Shown one piece after another: positions 54,284-63,667 of a stretch of DNA of 64,000 nt. The notes below the pieces were generated by a model that did no database searches, was not told the origin of the DNA, and was given only the letters and a program-made list of their open reading frames with translations. Positions within the stretch are counted from its first letter, which is position 1; each line of letters begins with the position of its first letter. The stretch is from Asanoa siamensis (GTDB taxonomy: Bacteria; Actinomycetota; Actinomycetes; Mycobacteriales; Micromonosporaceae). Location of the stretch: positions 1 to 64,000 of the forward strand of contig NZ_BONE01000033.1 in the NCBI RefSeq assembly GCF_016862555.1, read 5' to 3'. The translations under genes were made by a program, and so were the position numbers.

Positions 54284-56620
54284 TCACACGTGCCAGCGGG
54301 CCGGGCCACCGGGCGCCGGCTGGTAGCGGAAGAGCCGGCCGGTGTGCAGCGAGGCCCGCAGGTGCGCGCCGGCCAGCGGCGCGCCGGCCGCCACCCGCTC
54401 GACGGTGGCCCGCAGCGCCCGGGTGGCGTTGACCCGGGCCCGCTCGGCCTCGCCGGACTGGGTGCGGGGCCGGCCGCCCAGCCCGGTGGCCCGCCGCAAC
54501 TCCGCCAGCAGGGCGGTCCGTTCCGCCTCGACGAGCGCCGCCCGTTCGGCGTCGCCGGCCCGGTCGGCCGCGTCGAGGTGCTCGCCGAGCGTCGCGAGCC
54601 GGCGCTGGTAGGCCGCCCGGGCCGCGTCGTCGAGCACGGGTTCGGCCGGCGGCACCCGCAGCCCCGCACCACCGGCGACGAGATCGAGCGCGGGGATCTC
54701 CTGCCCGGGTGCGGCCAGCAGGGCGCGCAGGTACCGCACGCCCCGCCCGTCGCGGAGGCGGACCGTCTCGGACCCCGCGTCGAGCCGCCAGTCGTCGCCG
54801 TCGCGGCGTAGCCGCCACTCGCCGGCGGCGGGCGTCAGCGTGGCGAGCAGCCCGCCGAGGCCGAGCTGTTCGGCGATCGCGCGGGCCCGGGCCGCGTCGT
54901 CCGGCGCGCCCGTGACCTCGGCCCGCGCGGCCAGCGTGTAGGCGAGCCACGGCAGCGTGCCCGTGCGCTCCGCGAGGTCGACCGCGCGGCTCAGGTGGTC
55001 CACCGCGTCGTCGGGCCGGCCGAGGCGGGCGGCCAGCCTGCCCAGGTAGTCGTCGACCGGTCCGGTGATCATGTTGGCCCGGCCCCAGACGACCAGGCGT
55101 CCGCGGTACGGCGACAGCGCGTCGTACAACGTCCGCGCCGCCGTCGGGTCGCCGCCGCGGGCCGCGACGAACGCGAGGTCGGCCACCGCTCCGAGCCAGC
55201 GCGGACCCGACCCGGCCAGCACGGCCGGCAGCACGCGGGCCAGTTCGAGCGCCGCCTCGCCGTCCTGGCCGGACTCGGCCAGCGTGCGGGCGGCGGTCGC
55301 CTCGAAGAAGCTGCCGGGCAACCGCCGGGCCAGCTCACGCAACGGCTCGACCTCACCCGCCGCGTCGCCACGCAGCAGCGCGAGCCGGCCACGAAACGAC
55401 GCGACCAGGCGTTCGGTGTCGGCCAGACCGATCCGCCGGCCCTCCTCCGCCGTCCGGGCGGCCAGCCGCTCGGCCACGTCGAACCGGCCGCGGATGGTCG
55501 CCAGCAGCGCCTGCCGGGACAGCACCACGACCGCCACCTCGGCGTCGCCGGCCAGCTCGCCGGTGCGGGCGTACACCCGCAGCGCCTCCTCGGCCGCGTC
55601 GAGGTCGCCGAGCTCGGCGCGGGCGGTGAAGGTCCAGAACAGCCCGCGCAGCTCCAGCCGGGCGGAGCCGGCGGCCCGGGCCAGCGCCACGATCTCCGCC
55701 GCGCCGGCCAGCCGATCCTGGGCGGCGGTCGGGTCCCACAGCGCGTGCAGGCGGGAGTCGAGGACCTCGGCGATCGTCTCCGGGTCACCGGTCGCCCGGG
55801 CCAGCCGGGTGGCCTCGTCGATCAGCTGCCGCCGCCGGTCACCGGCCGAGCGGTCCCCCAGCAGCTCGCGGGCGAGCCGGGCCAGCACCCGGGCGCGGGT
55901 GCCGGGCGGCAGGTCACGCTGGGCCGCCGTCTCCAGCAGCCGGACCAGACCCACGTCGAGGTCCAGGAACTCCGCCCGCGACGGGGTCGCCAACGCCAGG
56001 CGCAGCACCGCGTCGGCGGGGTCAGGCAGGTCGGCGAGCTGCGCGGCCATGTTGATCGCCGGGCCCGGTCGGCCACCGGTGGCGAGCCACACCGCGTGGA
56101 CCGCCTCGGCCGGCAGGTCGGCGAACAGGCGGGCGAGGTCGGGCTCGGGCAGGCCACCCAGGTGCAGCTCGGGCGCCAGGCCCAGCGACCGGCCGGCGGT
56201 CGCCAGGACCGAGGTCGCGCCGGATGCGAGCCGGGTGAGGAACGGCATGCCTCCGGCCCGGTCGGCGTCGTCCACGACGAGCAGCCGTGGACCACCGGCG
56301 GCGACGTCACGCGCGGCCCGGTCGAGGTCGGCCGTTGTGGGTGCGGCGGGCAGCTCCGCCACGCCGAGGTCGCGCAGCAGCTGGTTCCAGACCAGCGGAC
56401 CCGAGGCGGCGGCGGAGGCGCGGAACACGGCGATCCCCCGCCGGCGGGCCAGCGCCGCGGCGGCGTCGGCAAGCGTGGTCTTGCCCGCTCCCGCCGGCCC
56501 CGTCACCACCAGGTGCCCGCCGCTGCCGCGCTCGGCCCGGTCGAGCAGCTCTGCCACCGCCGCGAGCTCCCGGCGACGTCCGACCAGCGCCACCACCCCA
56601 GCGTAGTTTCCGCCGGTCAC
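54284..56620 (-). CDS. Large AAA ATPase with TPR-like region (LuxR/MalT-type without HTH)
   Basis: The 778-residue protein begins near GTG 56620 (GTG 56596 is possible). Walker A is VTGPAGAGKTTLADAAAAL near 38, and Walker B is LLVVDDADRAGG near 110. A long helical repeat region (about 240-600) and a domain near 605-690 (LRDGRGVRYLRALLAAPGQE) resemble signalling ATPases of the LuxR/MalT kind, but no C-terminal helix-turn-helix is seen. It may be a signalling scaffold or a regulator that binds DNA in another way. Confidence 0.75.
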   Translation of the reverse strand: MTGGNYAGVVALVGRRRELAAVAELLDRAERGSGGHLVVTGPAGAGKTTLADAAAALARRRGIAVFRASAAASGPLVWNQLLRDLGVAELPAAPTTADLDRAARDVAAGGPRLLVVDDADRAGGMPFLTRLASGATSVLATAGRSLGLAPELHLGGLPEPDLARLFADLPAEAVHAVWLATGGRPGPAINMAAQLADLPDPADAVLRLALATPSRAEFLDLDVGLVRLLETAAQRDLPPGTRARVLARLARELLGDRSAGDRRRQLIDEATRLARATGDPETIAEVLDSRLHALWDPTAAQDRLAGAAEIVALARAAGSARLELRGLFWTFTARAELGDLDAAEEALRVYARTGELAGDAEVAVVVLSRQALLATIRGRFDVAERLAARTAEEGRRIGLADTERLVASFRGRLALLRGDAAGEVEPLRELARRLPGSFFEATAARTLAESGQDGEAALELARVLPAVLAGSGPRWLGAVADLAFVAARGGDPTAARTLYDALSPYRGRLVVWGRANMITGPVDDYLGRLAARLGRPDDAVDHLSRAVDLAERTGTLPWLAYTLAARAEVTGAPDDAARARAIAEQLGLGGLLATLTPAAGEWRLRRDGDDWRLDAGSETVRLRDGRGVRYLRALLAAPGQEIPALDLVAGGAGLRVPPAEPVLDDAARAAYQRRLATLGEHLDAADRAGDAERAALVEAERTALLAELRRATGLGGRPRTQSGEAERARVNATRALRATVERVAAGAPLAGAHLRASLHTGRLFRYQPAPGGPARWHV

Positions 56621-56629
56621 CGTCCCGCG

Positions 56630-57275
56630 TCAGGCCACGGCGTGGGTCTGCTCGGGGTCCCGCGTACGCAGGCCCCGCGCCCGCCGGCTCGTGGCCAGCG
56701 TCAGCGACACCACCAGCATCGGCACCGCCGCGGCGGCGAACGCCCAGCGGACGTCGCGCGACGCGAGCAGGCCCATCATCGCCATCGAGACGGGTTCGAG
56801 CACCACGCGGGGTAGTTCGAGCACGCTGCTGACCCGGCCGAGCAGCTCCGGCGGCGTGCTGGTCTGGACGAACGTCGGAAGGGCGACGTCGGTCGAGTAG
56901 GCCACCCCGAAGCCCAGCACCGCGAGGAGCACCACGGCCACCAGAACGTCGGGCACGAAGCCCAGCACGGCGAAGGAGACGCCCTCGAGGAAGGCCATCC
57001 CGATGATGAGCAGGCCCCAGCGCTCCGGGAGGCCGGTGAACGAGGCCGACAGCGTCCCCACGAGCTGGCCCAGACCCCAGGCGGAGAGCATGGGGCCGAG
57101 TGCGAACGCGCCCGAGTCGAAGCTCCGCGCCAGCGCGGGGAGGCCGACCGCGAACAGCCCGCTGTAGGAGAGCGTCGCGGCGGCGATCAGCGCGACCACG
57201 ATGCGGGTCTCCACACTGCGCGCCGCGTAGCCGAGGCCCGACCGGATCTCGCGCAGCACACCGCGTACGGACAGG
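56630..57275 (-). pseudogene. 3' half of an MFS exporter gene
   Basis: Reading leftward from about 57275, SVRGVLREIRSGLGYAA and the next six hydrophobic segments match the second half of a 12-helix MFS exporter of the macrolide-efflux kind. The preceding residues are unrelated Ser/Arg-rich sequence, and the start and first six helices are missing. At the same point a protease gene on the other strand also loses its 5' end. A GTG inside VRGVLRE could allow translation of the fragment, but half-transporters of this kind are not expected to work. Confidence 0.7.
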
Positions 57276-58001
57276 ATCCACCACGAGGACGCGTTGCCCG
57301 ACGGGCACGGCGACGACGAGACCGACCTCGCGACGATGACCGCCTGGGCCGATCGCACGGGCGGGGGCGTCTCCGCCGTGCGCCGGCTCGACGGGGGCAT
57401 CGCGCACCTCGACCTCAACCCGGTGCTGTTCCCGACCGTCGTCGCCGGCGACACGGTCACCGCCGCCATGACCCTGGTGGCGACGGCCGACGCGCTGGTC
57501 CTCGACCTGCGCCGGTGCCTCGGCGGCGAACCCTCGATGGTCACCTTCATCTGCAGCTACCTGTTCGGGGGCGAGCCGGTCGAGCTCAGCGGTCTCTTCG
57601 AACGCACCACGGGGCGGGTGGCACAGGCCTGGACGCTGCCGTACGTGCCGGGCCGCCGGTTCGGGCCTGACAAGCCGGTCGCCGTGCTGGTCAGCGGCAC
57701 CACGTTCTCCGGCGGCGAGCAACTCGCCTACGACCTCCAGCAGACTGGTCGGGCCACTTTGGTCGGGCAGCGCAGCCGCGGCGGCGCCCACCCCCGGCGG
57801 GCCTTCCGGATCGACGACCACCTCGAGTTGACCGTGCCGGTCGCCCGCTCGGTCTCGCCGGTCACGGGCGGCAACTGGGAAGGCACGGGCGTGCTGCCCG
57901 ACGTCGAGGCGACGCCGGACGACACGTTGCCGGCGGCCCTGCACCTGCTGCGGGAACGCCTCGCGGGTGAGACTCAGCCGGCCGGGAACGGCTTGCGGTA
58001 G
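57276..58001 (+). pseudogene. 5'-truncated S41-family protease/retinoid-binding-like gene
   Basis: From about 57276 the frame reads IHHEDALPDGHGDDE and continues through VLDLRRCLGGEPSMVTFICSYLF, SGTTFSGGEQLAYDLQQTG and RSRGGAHPRRAF, the C-terminal two-thirds of S41 (IRBP-like) proteases with the Ser in SGTTFSGGE. The first ~100 residues are missing and no ribosome site precedes the possible TTG 57294. It abuts the truncated MFS gene. It overlaps the convergent acetyltransferase gene by 28 bases. Confidence 0.72.
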
Positions 58002-58837
58002 CGGGGTTGCCGGTCGGTGACGGTGTAGCCGGCGCGTTCGTACAGGCCGACGCTGTGGTGAGGGTTCTCCTCGATCGTGCGGAGGCGGGCCTGTCGCACG
58101 CCCCGGTCGGCCAGGGTGGCCAGCGTCCGGCGCATCAGGGCCAGTCCGACGCCGTGGCGGCGCCAGGGCGGGCGGACCGCCACCCACGGGGTCGTCGCGG
58201 TGCCGTCGGGCTCGAGTTCGGTGACGACGACACCGGCGACCTCGCCGCCGGCCCAGGCCACGCACCACAGGTCGACGTCCCGCACGTCGCGCAGGTATTC
58301 GTCGTGCGTGCGGGACCGGTAGCCGTCCCTGGACCCGGCGAAGCACTCCTCGATCGCGGCGTGGATCCGGGCGTGCTGCGGTGCGGCGACCGGTCGGAGC
58401 ACGAGCCCCGCGGGCAGCCCGTCGCCGGGGTCGTCGCGCGGCTCGCACGCCATCTCCACGACCGTGAACGCGACCCGGTAGCCCTGCGCCGTGACCAGCG
58501 CAAGGTTGCCCACCTGGTCCGGCGCGACGTTGACGCCGAAGCACCGGACCTCGGCCGGGTCGGGCTGGTCCCGGTCGTACGCGATGGCGTGCTCCTCCTG
58601 CCAGCGCAGGATGGCGGTGCCCACTCCCCGCCGCCGCCAGGCCGGGTCGACGCGGCCGGAGAGCAGGTAGAGCCGGGTGCCGTCGGCCTCGTCCCACCAG
58701 GTCATCCCGCCATGGCCGACGATCCGGCCGTCGTCGACCGCGCCGGCCACCACGCGACCGTGGTCGAGCAACGGCCCGTCGAGCCGCCGCACACCCTCGT
58801 CGTCGCCGTCCCGACAGGCCCGCACCGTCACGCTCAT
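57974..58837 (-). CDS. Two-domain GNAT acetyltransferase
   Basis: The start is ATG 58837, giving 287 residues with two GNAT folds. Domain 1 has the acetyl-CoA loop PAWRRRGVGTAILRW near 66, and domain 2 has PPWRRHGVGLALMRRTLATL near 225 and NPHHSVGLYERAGYT near 261. Such tandem GNATs are common in actinomycetes. The acceptor is unknown. Confidence 0.82.
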   Translation of the reverse strand: MSVTVRACRDGDDEGVRRLDGPLLDHGRVVAGAVDDGRIVGHGGMTWWDEADGTRLYLLSGRVDPAWRRRGVGTAILRWQEEHAIAYDRDQPDPAEVRCFGVNVAPDQVGNLALVTAQGYRVAFTVVEMACEPRDDPGDGLPAGLVLRPVAAPQHARIHAAIEECFAGSRDGYRSRTHDEYLRDVRDVDLWCVAWAGGEVAGVVVTELEPDGTATTPWVAVRPPWRRHGVGLALMRRTLATLADRGVRQARLRTIEENPHHSVGLYERAGYTVTDRQPRYRKPFPAG

Positions 58838-58903
58838 CGCTCCACCGTGGACCGCGCCGGCGCGCACCGCAACGAATTTCGGCGGCCCGCCGCGGGCCAC
58901 GCG

Positions 58904-59668
58904 CTAGCGGCGGTAGCGGATCCGGGGTCGGCCGTCCGGTCCCGCGTCGATGTCGACCGGCACGTCGTACACCTCGAGGATCCGCTCCGCCGTCAGCACC
59001 GCGGCCGGCGTGCCCGCCGCGACCACCCGGCCGCCGCACAGCAGCACGAGCCGGTCGCACCAGTCCGCCGCCAGGTTGAGGTCGTGCAGCGTGACCACCA
59101 CGGTCGTCGGGGACGCGGCGAGGGTGCGCAGCAGGTCGAGTTGGTGGCGGATGTCCAGGTGGTTCGTCGGCTCGTCGAGCAACAGCAGGTCCGGCTCCTG
59201 CACGAACGCCCGGGCCAGGTCCACCCGCTGCCGCTCCCCGCCGGACAGGGTCGACCAGCGGCGGTCCGCGAAGCCGTCCAGGCCGGCGGAGGCGAGCGCC
59301 CGCCGCGCCATCGACAGGTCGGTCGCGGCGACACCCGCGAGCCGCGGCCGGTACGGGATGCGGCCCAGCAGCACCACCTCCAGCGCGGTCATCTCCACGT
59401 CCGTGGCCGTCTGCTGGGTGACGACCGCGATCCGCCGCGCCAGCGCCCGCCGCGGCAGCGCCGACAGCGCGACGGAATCCAGGGACACCTGCCCGGCGGA
59501 CGGCCGGGCCAGCCCGCCGAGCAGGCGCAGCAGGCTCGACTTCCCGGACCCGTTCGGCCCGAGCAGTCCGACCGTCTCCCCCGGCGCGGCCGCGAACGCG
59601 ACCGACGCGAGGATCCGCGCGCCCGCCACGTCCCAGCCGACGCCGGCCGCGTCGAGGCGGGCGCTCAC
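58904..59668 (-). CDS. FecE-type ABC transporter ATP-binding protein
   Basis: The 254-residue ATPase has Walker A GPNGSGKSSLLRLLG near 39, signature TLSGGERQRVDLARAF near 139, Walker [13 protein letters not shown] near 161, and an H-loop TLHDL near 192. It is the last gene of a four-gene uptake operon (binding protein, methyltransferase, permease, ATPase) with 4-base overlaps throughout. Cobalamin/siderophore-type chemistry is expected; the cargo is unclear. Confidence 0.88.
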   Translation of the reverse strand: MSARLDAAGVGWDVAGARILASVAFAAAPGETVGLLGPNGSGKSSLLRLLGGLARPSAGQVSLDSVALSALPRRALARRIAVVTQQTATDVEMTALEVVLLGRIPYRPRLAGVAATDLSMARRALASAGLDGFADRRWSTLSGGERQRVDLARAFVQEPDLLLLDEPTNHLDIRHQLDLLRTLAASPTTVVVTLHDLNLAADWCDRLVLLCGGRVVAAGTPAAVLTAERILEVYDVPVDIDAGPDGRPRIRYRR

Positions 59669-60666
59669 GGCGTCCCCGACCGGCGGCGCATGACGACCGC
59701 GAACACCGGCACCCCGAGCAGCGCCGTGAGCACGCCGACGGGCAGTTCCTGCGGGGCGAACACCGTACGCGCGGCGGTGTCGGCCCAGATCAGGAAGATC
59801 GCGCCGGCCAGCGCGCTCGCGGGCAGCAGCACCCGGTGCCCGGCGCCGGTCAGGAAGCGCACCGCGTGCGGCACCGTCAGGCCGACGAAGCCGATCGCCC
59901 CGCTCGCCGCGGCCAGCGTGGCCGCCACCAACGCGGTCAGGGCGAACAACACCAGTCGGGTACGCGCGGCCGAGAACCCGAGCGACCGCGCGACGTCGGT
60001 GCCGAACGCGAACGCGTCCAGCGCCGTGGCCGCCGCCCAGCAGAGGACCAGACCGGCACCGGCGACCACGGCACAGAGCGCCACCGCCGGCCAGGACGCC
60101 GCGGTCAGCGAGCCGAGCAGCCAGAAGGTCACGCTACGGGTGTCCCGCGAGGCCGCGTCGGAGATCACGATCAGGCTGGTCAGGGCGCTGAACAACTGGG
60201 AGACGGCGACGCCGGCGAGCACGATCCGGGTCGGCTCGGCCGCCCGGCGGCCGGCCAGCAGCAGGACCGCGCCGAACGCGAGCGCACTGCCCAGGAACGC
60301 GCCGGTGGCGAGGCTGATCCCGCCCCCGATGCCCAGCACCAGCACCGCGACCGCGCCCGTCGACGCGCCCGCGGACACGCCGAGGAGGTACGGGTCGGCC
60401 AGCGGGTTGCGGGTCAGCGCCTGCAGCACCGCCCCGCACACCGCCAGGCCGGCGCCGACGAGCGCCGCCAGCAGGACCCGGGGCAGCCGCAGGTCCCAGA
60501 CGATGCTGTCGGCCAGCGGCGGCAGCGGCCGCACCGGCAGGCCGAGGTGCGTGCCGACGGCCCGCAGCACGTCGCCGATCGACAGGTCGGCCGAGCCCAC
60601 GGTGACCGCGGCCGCGACGCTCACGAGCAGGAGGCCCGCGGCCACCGGGAGGACGGGGCGGTTCAT
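59665..60666 (-). CDS. FecCD-type ABC transporter permease
   Basis: The start is ATG 60666, overlapping the methyltransferase stop; product 333 residues with about ten helices. VWDLRLPRVLLAALVGAGLAV near 56, LQALTRNPLADPYLLGVSAGAS near 81 and FVGLTVPHAVRFLTG near 258 are FecCD hallmarks. It pairs with the ATPase at 58904 and the binding protein at 61409. Confidence 0.9.
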   Translation of the reverse strand: MNRPVLPVAAGLLLVSVAAAVTVGSADLSIGDVLRAVGTHLGLPVRPLPPLADSIVWDLRLPRVLLAALVGAGLAVCGAVLQALTRNPLADPYLLGVSAGASTGAVAVLVLGIGGGISLATGAFLGSALAFGAVLLLAGRRAAEPTRIVLAGVAVSQLFSALTSLIVISDAASRDTRSVTFWLLGSLTAASWPAVALCAVVAGAGLVLCWAAATALDAFAFGTDVARSLGFSAARTRLVLFALTALVAATLAAASGAIGFVGLTVPHAVRFLTGAGHRVLLPASALAGAIFLIWADTAARTVFAPQELPVGVLTALLGVPVFAVVMRRRSGTP

Positions 60667-61412
60667 CGGCGGGCGAACACCACGTAGTCGTCGAGGTACT
60701 GCCACACCGTGCCGACCTCGGTGAAGCCGGCCGTACGCAGGGCGGCCAGGTGGAACTCGAGCGGTGCCAGCGGCTGCGGCGGCCGGTCGGCGAACCGCCG
60801 TTCCCGCTCCGCGGCCAGGTCGGCCAGTTCGGGCTGCCGGGCCGCCTCGGCGTACCAGCCGCTGTAGTCGAGCGCGCCCGCGGCGAACCGCTGCCGCTGC
60901 ACCAGCGCGTCGTGCCGCTCGGCGAGGTCGCGCAGCACCGGCGTGCCGTACCGCAGGTGGTCGGCGTTGAGCAGCACCCCGCCGGCGGGCAGCAACCGGG
61001 CCGCGGCGGTGTAGACGCGCAGGAGTTGCTCCGGCGACAGCCAGTGCAGCGCCGTGGAGCTGAGGATCGCGTCGAAGCCGCGCCCGCCGAGGGTCTCGGC
61101 CCAGTCACCGGCCACCAGGTCCAGGTCGCGCACCTCGGCCCGGGGTCCGTAGCCGTCGAGCGCGCCGCGGGCGATCCGCAGCAGGATCGGGTCGTAGTCG
61201 ACCGCGACCACGGCGGACCGCGGGAAGCCGGCCAGCACCCGGTCGGCGATGGCCCCGGGGCCGCAGGCCAGGTCGAGCACCATCAGGTCCTCGGTGCAGT
61301 GCAGGCGCAGCACGTCGAACATGGCCTCGAACCGCGACTCGCGGTGGGCCACGTACGCGGACTGCTGGTCGTCCCAGAGCCGCAGCAGACGCCGGGCGGC
61401 GGACGGGTTCAT
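60663..61412 (-). CDS. SAM-dependent methyltransferase in the ABC uptake operon
   Basis: The 249-residue protein has the SAM loop VLDLACGPGAIADRVLAGFP near 40-59, an acidic VAVDYDPILL near 65, and SSTALHWLSPEQLLR near 116. It lies between the binding-protein and permease genes with 4-base overlaps at both ends. This order is typical of actinobacterial ABC clusters annotated as putative F420-0 transporters. It may modify the imported compound or be a passenger. Confidence 0.85.
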   Translation of the reverse strand: MNPSAARRLLRLWDDQQSAYVAHRESRFEAMFDVLRLHCTEDLMVLDLACGPGAIADRVLAGFPRSAVVAVDYDPILLRIARGALDGYGPRAEVRDLDLVAGDWAETLGGRGFDAILSSTALHWLSPEQLLRVYTAAARLLPAGGVLLNADHLRYGTPVLRDLAERHDALVQRQRFAAGALDYSGWYAEAARQPELADLAAERERRFADRPPQPLAPLEFHLAALRTAGFTEVGTVWQYLDDYVVFARR

Positions 61413-62371
61413 CGGTCGAGCCCGGCGGCGACGATCTCGGCTGCCTCGACGCTACGCACGGACGGGTCCATCGAGGACCCTGGCACGGTGACGAACCGGT
61501 CGTGCATCACCGCGTCCAGTTTGGACGTGACCGGGTTCTGCTTGAGGAACTCGATCTTCGACCGGGCGCTGTCGCCGTCGCCGCCGCGCGTCAGGTCGGC
61601 GAGCACGATGACGTCGGGGTCGCGCTCCGCGATCTCCTCCCAGTTGCCGGCGGGCCACCTCTGGGTGGCGTCGGTGAACGCGTTGCGAGCGCCGAGCAGG
61701 GTGCTGACCGCGTCGGGGACGCCGCCGTGGCCGGCCACGTAGGGCGTGCTCGTGCCGGAGTAGTACCAGAGCAGGCTGCGCGCCGGCGCGGCGTTCCGGG
61801 CCGCGTCGAGGCGGCCGCGCTGCTCACCGACGAGCCGCTCCCCCTGCTCGGCCACGTCGAAGACCGAGGCGATGTCGCGGATCTCCCCGAACAGCCCGTC
61901 GAAGCTGAACACCGGCTCCGCGTCCTGCTCACACGCGAACCGGGAGAGGTACGCGGGCACGCCGAGCGCGGCCAGGTCTTTCCGCGGCCCGGCGGCGTCC
62001 GGCGCGTACGCGGAGGTGTAGGTCGAGTAGACGAAGTCGGGGTTGGCCGCCCGCACCGCTTCGCGCGAGGGGTAGAGCTTGGCGAGCACGGGCACCTTCG
62101 CGTACGCGGGGCGCAGCGCCGGCAGGACGGGGTCGGTCTGGTAGCTGGTGCCGACCATCCGGTCGCCGAGCCCGAGGCTGAGCATGATCTCGGTGGCGTT
62201 CTGCTCCATGGTGATCGCCCGCTTGGGCGGCGTGCCGATGGTGAGCGGGAGCCCACAGTTGGTCAGCCGCACGGGATCCGCGGCGGCGGTCGGGGTGGCG
62301 TCGGCGGCGCCGCTGGAACAACCGGCGACCACCAGGCCGGCCATCAAGATGGAAACGGTTTTCAGTTTCAT
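61409..62371 (-). CDS. FecB/BtuF-type ABC substrate-binding lipoprotein
   Basis: ATG 62371 gives 320 residues with lipobox VVAGC (Cys18). The periplasmic-binding fold has NCGLPLTIGTPPKRAITMEQ near 38, ATEIMLSLGLGDRMVGTSYQ near 60, and NWEEIAERDPDVIVLADL near 239. This matches binding proteins of putative F420-0 ABC transporters (TIGR03868-like). A Zur-box-like sequence falls over codons 3-7. The cargo could be F420-0, a corrinoid or a metallophore. Confidence 0.84.
   Translation of the reverse strand: MKLKTVSILMAGLVVAGCSSGAADATPTAAADPVRLTNCGLPLTIGTPPKRAITMEQNATEIMLSLGLGDRMVGTSYQTDPVLPALRPAYAKVPVLAKLYPSREAVRAANPDFVYSTYTSAYAPDAAGPRKDLAALGVPAYLSRFACEQDAEPVFSFDGLFGEIRDIASVFDVAEQGERLVGEQRGRLDAARNAAPARSLLWYYSGTSTPYVAGHGGVPDAVSTLLGARNAFTDATQRWPAGNWEEIAERDPDVIVLADLTRGGDGDSARSKIEFLKQNPVTSKLDAVMHDRFVTVPGSSMDPSVRSVEAAEIVAAGLDR
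62350..62364. promoter_or_regulatory. Zur-box-like sequence inside the 5' end of the binding-protein gene
   Basis: On the minus strand the bases read TGAAAACCGTTTCCA, matching 13 of 15 positions of the Zur box at 16212. It lies within codons 2-7 of the leftward gene (start 62371). It may be chance imposed by coding. Confidence 0.3.
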
Positions 62372-62489
62372 GTTGGCGGACACTAGCAGCGGCCGGCGAC
62401 CGTGTCATCCGTGAGTGAGATGCCCGACCTCCCACCCGACCAGCACCTCTTCGACGCGGGGGCGCACGGGCGGCGCCGGCACCAGAGGT

Positions 62490-63329
62490 CTAGAACAGGG
62501 TCAACGGCTCCACCGGTACGGGTTCCGGCAGCGGTCGCAAACCCGGCAGCTTGGCGCGGACCTCGTCGTGGAAGCGGCGCGCCAGCGCCGGGGCGTCGGC
62601 GTTGTCGGGGGTGTGGACGAAGATCGTGGGCGAGCGGCCCTCGCGCAGCCAGCCGGCGGTGATCTCCACCCAGCGCTGCCAGCCGTCGACCGTCTCGGTC
62701 GTGGCGTCGCGGCCCAGGTAGCGGACGATCGGGAACTCCGTCAGCGCCCGCGTGCGCAGCGGCATCCGCGGCTTCTTCGTCCACGCCTCGCGTTCGGCCG
62801 CGCTCGTCGGCGGTCGCGCGAAGAACGCCGTCGTGTCGAACGGGACCCACTCCGCGCCGCCGAGCGCCGTCTCGAGCGCGGCGGCGGCCCGGCGGTCGGT
62901 GAAGAAGGCCGGGTGGCGCACCTCCACCGCGTACCGGTAGGTGGCCGGCATCGTCCGCAGGAAGTCCGCGAGCGCGCCCAGGTCGGCGGGCGTGAACGAC
63001 CCCGGAAGCTGGATCCAGAGCGCGTGCGCGCGCGAGCCGAGCGGCTCGATCGCGTGCAGGAACCGGCGCAGCGGCTCGTCGGTGCCCACGAGGCGCCGCT
63101 CGTGTGTGATCTCCCTCGGCAGCTTCACCACGAACCGGAAGTCGGGCGCGGTCTGCGCCGCCCACGTCGCCACGGTCTCGCGCGCCGGCGTCGCGTAGAA
63201 GGTCGTGTTGCCCTCGACCGCGTCGCACCACCCGGCGTAGTGCCGCAGCCGCTCGGGCGACCGGTCCGGCAGGAAGCGTCCGTACCAGGACTTGAGCGTC
63301 CACATCGCGCAACCCACCTGAAGCCGCAT
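62490..63329 (-). CDS. DUF72 family protein
   Basis: The 279-residue protein has the DUF72 TIM-barrel landmarks: VGCAMWTLKSWYGRFLP near 5, YAGWCDAVEGNTTFYATP near 31, FRFVVKLPREITHERRLV near 59, and LWIQLPGSFTPADLGALADFL near 99. DUF72 proteins are related to YecE; a phosphate- or metal-linked role is proposed for some relatives. It follows the GntR gene by 13 bases. Confidence 0.83.
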   Translation of the reverse strand: MRLQVGCAMWTLKSWYGRFLPDRSPERLRHYAGWCDAVEGNTTFYATPARETVATWAAQTAPDFRFVVKLPREITHERRLVGTDEPLRRFLHAIEPLGSRAHALWIQLPGSFTPADLGALADFLRTMPATYRYAVEVRHPAFFTDRRAAAALETALGGAEWVPFDTTAFFARPPTSAAEREAWTKKPRMPLRTRALTEFPIVRYLGRDATTETVDGWQRWVEITAGWLREGRSPTIFVHTPDNADAPALARRFHDEVRAKLPGLRPLPEPVPVEPLTLF

Positions 63330-63342
63330 GGCCCCACGGTAG

Positions 63343-63591
63343 TCATCCGCCGACGGCCGGCAGGTGGCGCTTCGGGTCGGCGGTGACGTAGACCGCGCGG
63401 CCCTGCTGGCCGACGACCAGCCCCTGCGTGCGCAGCACGATCATCGCGCTGCCGATGGTCTGGCGGCTGACCTGGTAGCTCTCGCACAGCTCGCGGCTGG
63501 TGGGCAGCGCGGCACCGGGAGCTAGGCGACCCGTGGAGATCTGCCGGCGGATGTCGTCGACGATGTCCAGGTAGCTCGGCCGGTTGCCCAT
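63343..63591 (-). CDS. GntR-family regulator, DNA-binding domain only
   Basis: The 82-residue protein is a single GntR winged helix: YLDIVDDIRRQISTGRLAPG near 7-26, ALPTSRELCESYQVSRQTIG near 28-47, and VLRTQGLVVGQQGRAVYVT. There is no effector domain, as in short GntR regulators of actinobacteria. A 20-bp imperfect palindrome lies 20 bases upstream. Confidence 0.83.
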   Translation of the reverse strand: MGNRPSYLDIVDDIRRQISTGRLAPGAALPTSRELCESYQVSRQTIGSAMIVLRTQGLVVGQQGRAVYVTADPKRHLPAVGG

Positions 63592-63610
63592 CGCAGCCCT
63601 CCCATCACGG

Positions 63611-63630
63611 GTTACAATGGCTACTATTAC
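63611..63630. promoter_or_regulatory. Candidate GntR operator
   Basis: GTTACAATGGCTACTATTAC has 14 of 20 positions symmetric and the outer GT...AC frame of GntR operators. It lies 20 bases upstream of the leftward GntR start. Confidence 0.45.
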
Positions 63631-63667
63631 GGCAAGGGTACGCGGACGTCAAGGCCACGTTCGCGGC

